Source: Solirubrobacterales bacterium (GTDB taxonomy: Bacteria > Actinomycetota > Thermoleophilia > Solirubrobacterales > Solirubrobacteraceae). Taken from it: 6,449 nt of DNA. The notes beneath the pieces are model-generated. The model saw nothing but the letters and a program-made list of their open reading frames with translations, searched no databases and had not been told where the DNA came from. This document shows positions 1 through 5,046 of this stretch, one piece after another (position 1 is the stretch's first letter; each line of letters starts with the position of its first letter). The translations under genes and the position numbers were made by a program. The stretch covers positions 3,807-10,255 of the forward strand of contig QHBV01000269.1 of assembly GCA_003244035.1 (NCBI GenBank), read 5' to 3'.

Positions 1-1
1 C

Positions 2-484
2 GTCGCGACGATCGCCGCCGTCAACGGCCCCGCGCTCGGCGGCGGGTGCGAGCTCGCGATGGCCTGTGACCTGCGACTCGCCGCCGAGTCGGCGACATTC
101 GGCCAGCCGGAGATCAACCTCGGGATCATCCCCGGCTTCGGGGGGACGCAGCGCCTGCCGCGGATCGTCGGGCAGGCGCGGGCGCTCGAGCTGAACCTGA
201 TCGGCGATCCGATCGACGCGGGGGAAGCGTACGCGCTCGGTCTTGCCAACCGGGTCCTCGCCGACCACGAGCTGCTCGATACCGCGCTCGCGTGGGCGCG
301 CAAGCTCGCCGGCCAGGCGCCGCTTGCCATCGAGCAGATCAAGCGGGTGTCCGCGGCGGGCGAGCTCGAAGCGGGGATCGAGGCCGAGAAGCGAGGATTT
401 GCGACGGTGTTCGGCTCAAAGGACGCGAGCGAGGGGATCTCGGCCTTCTTGCGCAAGCGGACGCCGCGGTTCGAGGGCCGCTGA
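2..484 (+). CDS. Enoyl-CoA hydratase/isomerase (crotonase family), 3' part
   Basis: The gene enters from the left edge; 160 C-terminal residues are visible in frame from base 2. Crotonases hydrate trans-2-enoyl-CoA to 3-hydroxyacyl-CoA in fatty-acid or amino-acid breakdown in the cytosol. Visible signatures are the oxyanion-hole segment NGPALGGGCEL, then FGQPEINLGIIPGFGGTQRL, then the A-x-EA-x-x-LGLANRV segment. The two catalytic glutamates of classical hydratases (Glu144 and Glu164 in rat mitochondrial hydratase) are both present, as the E of GGGCEL (visible residue 17) and of QPEI (residue 37), with the expected spacing of 20. This supports a true hydratase over an isomerase or a dead paralogue. 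The C-terminal trimerisation helix region ends ...ISAFLRKRTPRF, as is usual for the family. An ATG at 59 lies inside the conserved core and is not the start. Exact substrate chain length cannot be read from sequence. The DUF488 gene follows at 15 bp, so the two are probably co-transcribed. Confidence 0.95.
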   Translation, partial: VATIAAVNGPALGGGCELAMACDLRLAAESATFGQPEINLGIIPGFGGTQRLPRIVGQARALELNLIGDPIDAGEAYALGLANRVLADHELLDTALAWARKLAGQAPLAIEQIKRVSAAGELEAGIEAEKRGFATVFGSKDASEGISAFLRKRTPRFEGR

Positions 485-499
485 GCGCAGATTGATCTA

Positions 500-988
500 T
501 TGGCTGTGCGGCGGATCGCGACGATCGGGGTCTACGAGCTCGACGCCGACGCCTTCATCCGGAAGCTGGATGAGGCGAGCGTCACGCAGCTGATCGACAT
601 CCGCCAGCGCCGCGGCGTCCGGGGTCCCCGGTATGCGTGGGCCAATGCGCGCCGGCTGCAGGCGCTGCTGAGCGACGCCGGGATTGGTTACGAGTACCAC
701 CCCGAGCTTGCCCCCGACACCGAGCTGCGCCACCTGCAATACCGCGAGGACGATCGCCAGGGAGTGGGCAAGCGCTCTCGGGTGCGGCTCGCACCCGAGT
801 ACATCCGGCGCTACACCGAGCAGATCCTCGATCGGGCGGAGCTCGAGCCGCTGATAGGCCGGCTGCCGGTCCGCGGTATCGGTGCGCTGATGTGTGTGGA
901 GGCCATCGCGCAGGCTTGCCACCGGTCGCTCGTGGCCAGCCGGATGGCCGAGCGCTACGGCTTTGAGGTCATGCATCTGGGCAGGTGA
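500..988 (+). CDS. DUF488 family protein
   Basis: A 162-residue cytosolic protein matching the DUF488 pattern. It has an N-terminal strand ATIGVYELDADAF (the usual 'TIG-S---F'), then LIDIRQRRGVRGPRY (usual 'lvDvR--P-S-----F'), then GIGYEYHPELAPDTELR. Near the C-terminus is the hallmark LMCVEAIAQACHR (about residues 130-142), with Cys132, Glu134, Cys140, His141 and Arg142 in the family positions. No biochemical role is established for the family; the conserved Cys/His/Arg cluster suggests a binding or catalytic site, but that is inference. The start is uncertain: TTG at 500 gives the longest form and GTG at 506 is equally placed, and neither has a clear Shine-Dalgarno sequence. The 15-bp gap after the crotonase stop suggests translation from a shared mRNA. 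It ends 7 bp from the stop of the convergent minus-strand gene. Identification of the family is firm, function is open. Confidence 0.88.
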   Translation: MAVRRIATIGVYELDADAFIRKLDEASVTQLIDIRQRRGVRGPRYAWANARRLQALLSDAGIGYEYHPELAPDTELRHLQYREDDRQGVGKRSRVRLAPEYIRRYTEQILDRAELEPLIGRLPVRGIGALMCVEAIAQACHRSLVASRMAERYGFEVMHLGR

Positions 989-1004
989 GGGCTCATCAGC
1001 CCTC
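987..1004. terminator. Hairpin spanning two convergent stop codons
   Basis: A perfect 7-bp stem, gagggct (987-993) with agccctc (998-1004), closes a 4-base loop catc. It includes the last two bases of the DUF488 stop (TGA, 986-988) and part of the stop of the convergent gene (TGA on minus, 998-996). It could act as a compact bidirectional terminator or pause site. There is no T tract on either side, so classical intrinsic termination is not clearly supported, though T-poor terminators are common in high-GC actinobacteria. Confidence 0.4.
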
Positions 1005-1781
1005 CGCCGCCCGCGCGCGCAGGGCCGCCTCGATCCGCGCGAGGGTGAACTCAACCAGCTCTCGGTCGGAATCGCAGAGCGGCCCCGCAACCGCGGTCCG
1101 GGCCGCGGCAGCGACCGCGCCGTGCTGGTCGCGGAGCTGGGCCAGGCGCGCTGCCAGCGCGCCGGCGGCGGGATCGCTCGCGAGCTCCGCCTGCGCGGCG
1201 TCGAGCGCCACCTGGACCTGCAGGGCCGCCTCACGCTCGCGCCCGTGGGCGAGGTCGAGCCGCGCTCGGAGCGCGAGCTCCTCGCAGACCAGCGTCCGCA
1301 TGCGCCCGCTCAGGACCGCGGCGAGACGAGCCTGCGGCTGGAGCAGCTTCGACCGGCGGGCGCGGCGGCGGGGAGCGACCAGCTCGCGTGCATCGCACCA
1401 GCGCCCGTCGGCCACCTGCTCGCCGCCGCCGAAGCCGATCCGCGCCACTAGCGCCTGCCGGCGGCCGACGGCGTTCAGGTAGGGGTCCGCCGTCGCCAGA
1501 CGGAAGGCGTGCAGGGCGCGGTTCAGGACGGCGAGGTCCGCCGCGAGCCGATCTTCGCCGGCGCCCTCGAGCCACGCGCGTGCGCCGGCGACGCTCTCAA
1601 ACGGCTCGCGCACGTCGACGATGGTCGCCCGTCCGGTGCAGACGGGCACTGGCTCAGGCTCTGCTCGAGCCTGAAGCTGCTTGCGCGGCATAATCCGGCG
1701 GCGACGCTCGGGGGCGCCGAGCGTCGCGAGCACCAATACGTGCGCTGGTGGAGCGTCGGGGGGATCGCCTGCGCGCCGCAT
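996..1781 (-). CDS. Conserved-looking protein of unknown function, Arg/Ala-rich, helical
   Basis: From the ATG at 1781 this reads 261 residues. I cannot assign a family. The most protein-like conserved-looking block is about residues 98-132, with ADPYLNAVGRRQALVARIGF and then GGGEQVADGRW. The second half (about 145-260) is almost all predicted amphipathic helix rich in Ala, Arg, Glu and Leu, compatible with a coiled coil. Cysteines are at 48, 129, 166 and 236, without a metal-site pattern. There is no signal peptide or membrane segment, so it is probably cytosolic. Third codon positions are nearly all G/C, supporting real coding. The start is doubtful: the same frame stays open and protein-like upstream of 1781 (about FSQVELPWTLGPPDGRYI) with no ATG, GTG or TTG, see the separate entry. 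A shorter start at Met31 (1691) would discard the VLVLATLGAPERRRR region. It lies downstream of the transglycosylase gene on the same strand and may depend on read-through from it. Confidence 0.75.
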   Translation of the reverse strand: MRRAGDPPDAPPAHVLVLATLGAPERRRRIMPRKQLQARAEPEPVPVCTGRATIVDVREPFESVAGARAWLEGAGEDRLAADLAVLNRALHAFRLATADPYLNAVGRRQALVARIGFGGGEQVADGRWCDARELVAPRRRARRSKLLQPQARLAAVLSGRMRTLVCEELALRARLDLAHGREREAALQVQVALDAAQAELASDPAAGALAARLAQLRDQHGAVAAAARTAVAGPLCDSDRELVEFTLARIEAALRARAAEG

Positions 1782-1844
1782 GATGTAGCGGCCATCCGGC
1801 GGTCCGAGCGTCCAGGGCAGCTCGACCTGGCTGAAGGAGAAGAT
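1782..1844 (-). other. Probable N-terminal extension of the unknown gene, start codon unresolved
   Basis: Reading the frame of the 996-1781 gene further upstream gives IFSFSQVELPWTLGPPDGRY followed by Ile, then the ATG. Third positions of these codons are almost all G or C and the residues look like the start of a folded domain, so translation probably begins here. No ATG, GTG or TTG exists in frame before the upstream stop. Candidate starts are ATC at 1844, preceded by ACGGAG ten bases upstream, or CTG at 1871. ATC starts are rare. A sequence error or frameshift is the main alternative. Confidence 0.5.
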
Positions 1845-1870
1845 GGACCCGCGACTCCGTTGCGGGTCCA
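1844..1870 (-). terminator. Hairpin 2 of a tandem pair, 9-11 bp stem
   Basis: On the plus strand tggacccgc (1844-1852) pairs perfectly with gcgggtcca (1862-1870). Two further pairs (G-T, A-T) are possible inside, leaving a 5-base loop. On the minus strand it lies 36 bases beyond the transglycosylase stop. It may be the second part of a terminator. The minus-strand loop contains CGGAG, so it could instead hold the ribosome site for the downstream unknown gene, whose candidate ATC start begins at the last base of the stem. Confidence 0.5.
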
Positions 1871-1871
1871 G

Positions 1872-1899
1872 AGGAGGGGCGGCGTCCGCCGCCCCTCCT
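1872..1899 (-). terminator. Strong 12-bp hairpin after the transglycosylase gene
   Basis: The plus-strand arms aggaggggcggc (1872-1883) and gccgcccctcct (1888-1899) are perfectly complementary, with a gtcc loop. This is a very stable GC-rich stem that begins 6 bases after the transglycosylase stop codon on the minus strand. Position and strength suggest a transcription terminator or 3'-end protector for that mRNA. No U tract follows on the minus strand, as often in high-GC genomes, so it may only attenuate read-through into the next gene. Confidence 0.65.
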
Positions 1900-1905
1900 T
1901 CCGCG

Positions 1906-4359
1906 TCAGGGGCTGGCCTTGTGGATCGCGTACTGGCTGGGGGTGACTGGGACGATCGGCTCGGGGATCTGACTGATGCGGCCGATCAGCTGGATCCACT
2001 GTCCGGGCTTGAGGATGCTGTTGACCTCGTGCGAGAGCTTCTTGTTGACCCCGAACAGCGGCGTGAAGGTGACCTGGAGGCGATTCGCGTGGTCAGGCAG
2101 CGCGAGCGTGTTCGGCTGGCCCTTGTAGCTCATCAGGCTGATGACCTGGTCGGGCTTCATCGCTCCCTGCAGAGTCAGCAGGCGGCGGATCGTGATGTCG
2201 GTGATCGAGCCGGGACCCTGGTGGCCCTGCAGCGGGATGTTGTTGATCTTGGCGATGTCGACGCTCGAGCCGGTTGCGCCGGCCGCATCGGTGCCGCTGC
2301 TCCCGGTAAGCGAGTGTCCGCACTCGAGGCCTGAGACCGAGGGGTCCAGTCCGGAGGCAGAGAGGAACTCGATCGTCGCGAGCACCCGACGATCGATCAG
2401 CCCGGCCTGGATGTCACGCCGCCCGCAGGTGTAGATCTGTACGCGCGGGTCCACGAGGATCCGGTTGGTGAGCTGCACCTTGCTCATCAGCAGCACCTGG
2501 CCGACCGAGGGGTTCTTGGCGCCGGGGCCGAAGAACGGGTCGACGCCGGCGGCGCGGTAGACGGCGGTCGCCTCGAGCAGCTTCCAGCCGTCGAGGATCG
2601 GCTTGGGGTCGATCTGCGGTGCGCCCTTGCCCGCCGGCCGGACCATGAACGCCATGTGCGCCGCGGTGGTCTGGGTGGCGGCGGCGACGTGCCCGAGGAT
2701 CGTGCCCGCGACCACGATCGAGCCCGCCCGCAGCGGCTGCAGCGTGTACTGGTTGCGCCCGAGGTGCAGGACGGAGGAGAAGTAGTCCTGGAAGCTCTGC
2801 AGCTGCGCCCCGGCGTTGTGTAGCTGCAGCGCCCCGCCGGCGGCGTAGGAGGCCGGCCGTGTGGGGTTGGCAAACAGGCGCTCCTTGACCAGCGGCGCCG
2901 CGCTCTGGGCGCCCGAGGCGGGCGCGGGAGTCACCGGCAGGGAGATCGGCGCGCTCTTCTTCGCGAGCTTGCTCGCCTTCAGGGTCGTGACCGTGGCCGC
3001 GGGCGCCTGCGCGCCGGCGGTCGCCTGCCCGCCGGCGGTCGCCGGCGCCTTGGGCGAGGGAAGGGTCGGCGCGGAGAGCTCCTGGGCGAGCGCCTTGGCG
3101 GTCACCTTGACCGGCTTGGGCACCGGGTAGAGCTTGGGAATCGACCCCAGCTGGGCGTAGGTGTAGATGTTGCCGGTGGCGTCCTGGAGCTCCAGGTACT
3201 TGCCGAGCTGTGCGTTCTGTCCGACCTTGACCACCTTGCCGTCATTGACGGCGATCGCCGGCGCGCCCTGGCGCGCGAAGATCGAGGTGCTCTTGGCGTT
3301 GGGATTGGAGACGATCGGGATCGCGGCGTTGGCGCCCTTGACCCGACGCGTGGCCAACCGCTCGACCGCGTCATCGGCGTACTTGGCCGGCGCGGCGACG
3401 GGGAAGTGCCCTTGGACGAGACCGGTCAGCGCGCTGACGAGCTTGTCCGGAATCCCGCCGACCAGCTTGGCGCGAAGCAGCACCGACTGCACGTACCAGC
3501 CCGCGTGGTTGTAGGCGAAGATCCCCTTTGTGATGTTCTTGCTGCCGCCGGCGGCGGCAAGGTAGCGCGCCGCGGTGAAGATCGCGTCGACGGGGTTGTA
3601 CGGGTCGGCGATGCCGTCGCCGTTGGCGTCGACCCCGTACTGCTTGAAGGTCGCAGGCAGGAACTGCATCCATCCCACGGCCCCCGCGCTCGAGATCGAC
3701 AGGTTGCGCCCGTAGTCGGTCTCGATCTCGTTGATCGCCGCCAGCACCTGCCACGGGATGTCGTACTCGATTCCCGCGGCCTGATAGATCGGGATCAGGA
3801 ACGGCGGAATCCGGAAGCTGTCGATGAAGAAGTTCGGCACGCCCAGCGGCGCCGGTCCCGGCAGCGCGAAACTGAAGGTGGGGTTGGTCGGGCTGGGGAT
3901 GCCGCCGGCTAGGCGCAGCGCATTCGGTGCCGCACCGGGCGCGGGGCTCGGCCCCGTCCCGCCGGTTTGCTTGGCACCGGGCCGATGGCTCCCACTCGCG
4001 CCCGGCGCGATTCCGCCGCCCGCACGCGCGGACTGGCGCTGGACTCGCACCCGCCCCTTGGTCCCCGGAGGGGTCTGCGTCTGCGTTTGCGTCTGGGTGG
4101 TGGTGCCGGGGGGTGTAGTGGTGTTCGTCTGCGCCGGGCTGGATGAGGTCGACGGCGTCGAGGACCCGCACGAGAGGTTCAGCAGATTGCCGAGGCCCAG
4201 CGAGTGCAGCGGCAGACCGAGGTTGTTGATGACCGGCTTGCCGAGCAACGTAAGCGTGCACGAGGCAGACGCCGTCGGCACCACGACGACCGCAATCGCC
4301 GCGAGCAGCGCGCCCACGGTCACCACCGCAACCACCAGCTTCCGTCTTATCAGCAGCAC
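1906..4359 (-). CDS. Secreted lytic transglycosylase with degenerate M23-like domain
   Basis: From GTG at 4359, 817 residues. A signal peptide (RRK, then a hydrophobic core, then PTASASC, about residues 5-34) exports it; Cys34 does not sit in a good lipobox. Residues about 65-150 are a Ser/Thr/Pro/Gln/Gly linker. Residues about 185-330 form an MltB/SLT-type lytic transglycosylase domain, which cleaves the MurNAc-GlcNAc bond of peptidoglycan to an anhydro product. Visible are AINEIETDYGRN with likely catalytic Glu213, SSAGAVGWMQFLPATF, the EF-hand-like DANGDGIADPYNP (244-256) and FAYNHAGWYV. Residues about 350-405 and 535-595 resemble the two halves of an M23/LytM domain (ARQGAPAIAVNDGKVVKVG; LRAGSIVVAGTILGHV; HMAFMVRPAGKGAPQIDP) split by a Pro/Ala linker, with zinc ligands apparently lost. 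Residues about 620-817 are unassigned. An in-frame ATG-type extension to 4947 is antisense to another gene, so GTG with GGAGGAGAAGG upstream is preferred. Confidence 0.9.
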   Translation of the reverse strand: MLLIRRKLVVAVVTVGALLAAIAVVVVPTASASCTLTLLGKPVINNLGLPLHSLGLGNLLNLSCGSSTPSTSSSPAQTNTTTPPGTTTQTQTQTQTPPGTKGRVRVQRQSARAGGGIAPGASGSHRPGAKQTGGTGPSPAPGAAPNALRLAGGIPSPTNPTFSFALPGPAPLGVPNFFIDSFRIPPFLIPIYQAAGIEYDIPWQVLAAINEIETDYGRNLSISSAGAVGWMQFLPATFKQYGVDANGDGIADPYNPVDAIFTAARYLAAAGGSKNITKGIFAYNHAGWYVQSVLLRAKLVGGIPDKLVSALTGLVQGHFPVAAPAKYADDAVERLATRRVKGANAAIPIVSNPNAKSTSIFARQGAPAIAVNDGKVVKVGQNAQLGKYLELQDATGNIYTYAQLGSIPKLYPVPKPVKVTAKALAQELSAPTLPSPKAPATAGGQATAGAQAPAATVTTLKASKLAKKSAPISLPVTPAPASGAQSAAPLVKERLFANPTRPASYAAGGALQLHNAGAQLQSFQDYFSSVLHLGRNQYTLQPLRAGSIVVAGTILGHVAAATQTTAAHMAFMVRPAGKGAPQIDPKPILDGWKLLEATAVYRAAGVDPFFGPGAKNPSVGQVLLMSKVQLTNRILVDPRVQIYTCGRRDIQAGLIDRRVLATIEFLSASGLDPSVSGLECGHSLTGSSGTDAAGATGSSVDIAKINNIPLQGHQGPGSITDITIRRLLTLQGAMKPDQVISLMSYKGQPNTLALPDHANRLQVTFTPLFGVNKKLSHEVNSILKPGQWIQLIGRISQIPEPIVPVTPSQYAIHKASP
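3013..3043. repeat. 13-bp direct repeat in the Ala/Pro linker
   Basis: gccggcggtcgcc occurs at 3013-3025 and again at 3031-3043, an 18-base (six-codon) period. It encodes the near-repeat TAGGQA-TAGAQA in the linker (about residues 441-452) that splits the M23-like region. It keeps frame, so it is likely a slippage-derived linker expansion. Confidence 0.6.
4073..4096. repeat. Imperfect hexanucleotide repeat encoding a Thr-Gln run
   Basis: Four copies of a gtctgc-like hexamer (gtctgc, gtctgc, gtttgc, gtctgg) on the plus strand encode, on the minus strand, the alternating Thr-Gln tract TQTQTQTQT (about residues 88-96) of the transglycosylase linker. The six-base unit preserves frame, so copy-number change would only alter linker length. 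Confidence 0.7.
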
Positions 4360-4365
4360 CGTGGT

Positions 4366-4377
4366 CCTTCTCCTCCC
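4366..4377 (-). promoter_or_regulatory. Shine-Dalgarno region setting the transglycosylase GTG start
   Basis: On the minus strand GGGAGGAGAAGG lies upstream of GTG 4359. GGAGG is 12 bases and AGAAGG is 6 bases from the start. Together with the Arg-Arg-Lys plus hydrophobic signal peptide that follows, this fixes the start and rules out the long open extension upstream. Confidence 0.8.
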
Positions 4378-4424
4378 GCGATTTGGCGTGCGCACGACCG
4401 AGACGACACGGCCGCGTTGCCGGA

Positions 4425-4453
4425 ACGCTACCGACTGCGCCCGAGATTTGCAA
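4425..4453 (-). promoter_or_regulatory. Sigma-70-like promoter for the transglycosylase gene
   Basis: On the minus strand a -35-like TTGCAA (4453-4448) and a -10-like TAGCGT (4430-4425) are separated by exactly 17 bases. Transcription would begin near 4418, giving a leader of about 60 bases before the GTG, which includes the ribosome site and a 10-bp palindrome cgtgcgcacg (4387-4396). Assignment is by consensus only. Confidence 0.5.
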
Positions 4454-4455
4454 CG

Positions 4456-4469
4456 CGGAAGTGTTTCCG
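4456..4469. promoter_or_regulatory. Palindrome CGGAA-GTGT-TTCCG beside the -35 box
   Basis: A perfect 5-bp inverted repeat with a 4-base centre lies 2 bases upstream of the proposed -35 hexamer of the transglycosylase promoter. The position fits a binding site for an activator or repressor dimer, but a site this short could be chance in 70% GC DNA. Confidence 0.3.
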
Positions 4470-4521
4470 GTCTGTCGATTTCTTCCCGGAGGCTACGGAT
4501 CGCACTCGCGACGGTGCTCAC

Positions 4522-4544
4522 CTGAGCCTCAACTGCAGGCTGAG
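4522..4544. repeat. Imperfect inverted repeat in the divergent intergenic region
   Basis: ctgagcct (4522-4529) and aggctgag (4537-4544) pair at 7 of 8 positions around the loop caactgc. It lies between the divergent transglycosylase and coiled-coil genes, upstream of both proposed promoters. It could be a regulator site. I see no match to a known riboswitch such as the c-di-AMP (ydaO) class, whose conserved blocks I looked for and did not find. Confidence 0.3.
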
Positions 4545-4580
4545 CATCGTCGCCGGCGGCGGCCGGGACGGCGGCCGCGC

Positions 4581-4586
4581 TAGGGT
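4581..4586 (+). promoter_or_regulatory. -10-like hexamer TAGGGT for the coiled-coil gene
   Basis: TAGGGT fits the TAnnnT pattern of actinobacterial -10 elements; transcription would start near 4593. No convincing -35 is seen at the expected distance. If used, it excludes a GTG start at 4585 and favours ATG 4636 or 4609. Confidence 0.35.
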
Positions 4587-4635
4587 GGCGCATGCACTCG
4601 ATCGGAGCATGATCTCGGGAAAGGCGGACGCGACG

Positions 4636-5046
4636 ATGGACGAGGACAAGGGGCTGCGGGAGCGCGTGACGCGCCACGGCGAGGACGCGATCGGCAAGCT
4701 CGCTGCCGATCTGCTCGAGAACCCGATGGTCACGGGCGCGCTGTCGGCCGCCTCGGAGACGCGCGAGCGCGCGATGCGCGCGCAGGAAGTCGCAATGAGC
4801 GCGCTGAACCTGCCCTCGGCCAGCGACCTCGAGCGCCTTACGCGGCGGCTGCGGGCGGTGTCGCAGCGGCTCGAGGGGATCGAGGACGGGCTCGACCGTC
4901 TCGACGAGCGGATCGAGGCCGTGGGTTCGGGGAGCGCGGTCGCGCACCGGCTCGCCGGGATCGAAGCCGCGCTCGCGCGGATCGAGGCAGCGGTTCTGGC
5001 AAAGCCGCGCGCCGTGCCGACCGTGCCGCGATCAAGCGCTCGGTAG
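4636..5046 (+). CDS. Small coiled-coil protein, possibly phasin-like
   Basis: From ATG 4636 this is a 136-residue, highly charged, almost entirely helical cytosolic protein. It opens MDEDKGLRERVTRHGEDAIG, then LAADLLENPMVTGAL (about 22-36), then an Ala/Glu/Arg helix. A NLPSASDLERL motif (58-68) is followed by heptad-like RLRAVSQRLEGIEDGLDRLD (71-90) and a second helix RLAGIEAALARIEAAV. The 'LP-s--D---L---l--l--rl--le' layout resembles the coiled-coil segment of polyhydroxyalkanoate granule-associated proteins (phasins, PhaE/PhaF type). That link is weak and rests on pattern only. The C-terminus KPRAVPTVPRSSAR is basic and disordered. Alternative in-frame starts are GTG 4585 and ATG 4609; 4636 is preferred for GGCGG eight bases upstream and the soluble acidic beginning. 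The last 15 bases overlap the 3' end of the convergent phosphorylase gene. Confidence 0.75.
   Translation: MDEDKGLRERVTRHGEDAIGKLAADLLENPMVTGALSAASETRERAMRAQEVAMSALNLPSASDLERLTRRLRAVSQRLEGIEDGLDRLDERIEAVGSGSAVAHRLAGIEAALARIEAAVLAKPRAVPTVPRSSAR

Noticed and set aside
447..456. Palindrome cttgcgcaag near the end of the crotonase gene
   Set aside because: Short, inside coding sequence, and explained by the codons for Leu-Arg-Lys; likely chance.
894..1451. Plus-strand frames opposite the unknown gene (894-1451, 985-1482)
   Set aside because: These are antisense shadows; the minus frame has the coherent, folded-looking protein and GC-rich third positions.
1843..2334. Plus-strand frame opposite the end of the transglycosylase gene
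   Set aside because: It starts inside the tandem hairpins and mirrors the coding minus strand; no recognisable domain.
3371..4453. 360-codon open frame on the minus strand
   Set aside because: It is a second frame of the transglycosylase gene, with compositionally skewed Arg/Ala/Pro/Gly-rich translation and no domain; typical of high-GC DNA.
4360..4560. c-di-AMP (ydaO) riboswitch upstream of the wall hydrolase
   Set aside because: Considered because such switches precede wall hydrolases in actinobacteria, but the conserved GGGGGA-type and CAGCTAAC-type blocks are absent.
4204..4635. Upstream extension of the coiled-coil gene to ATG 4204
   Set aside because: It would overlap the signal-peptide region and promoter of the transglycosylase gene, and its translation is Arg/His-rich without structure.
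4360..4947. Open minus-strand extension of 196 codons upstream of the transglycosylase GTG
   Set aside because: It runs antisense through the coiled-coil gene and through the promoter region; the signal peptide and a strong ribosome site at 4366-4377 place the start at 4359.
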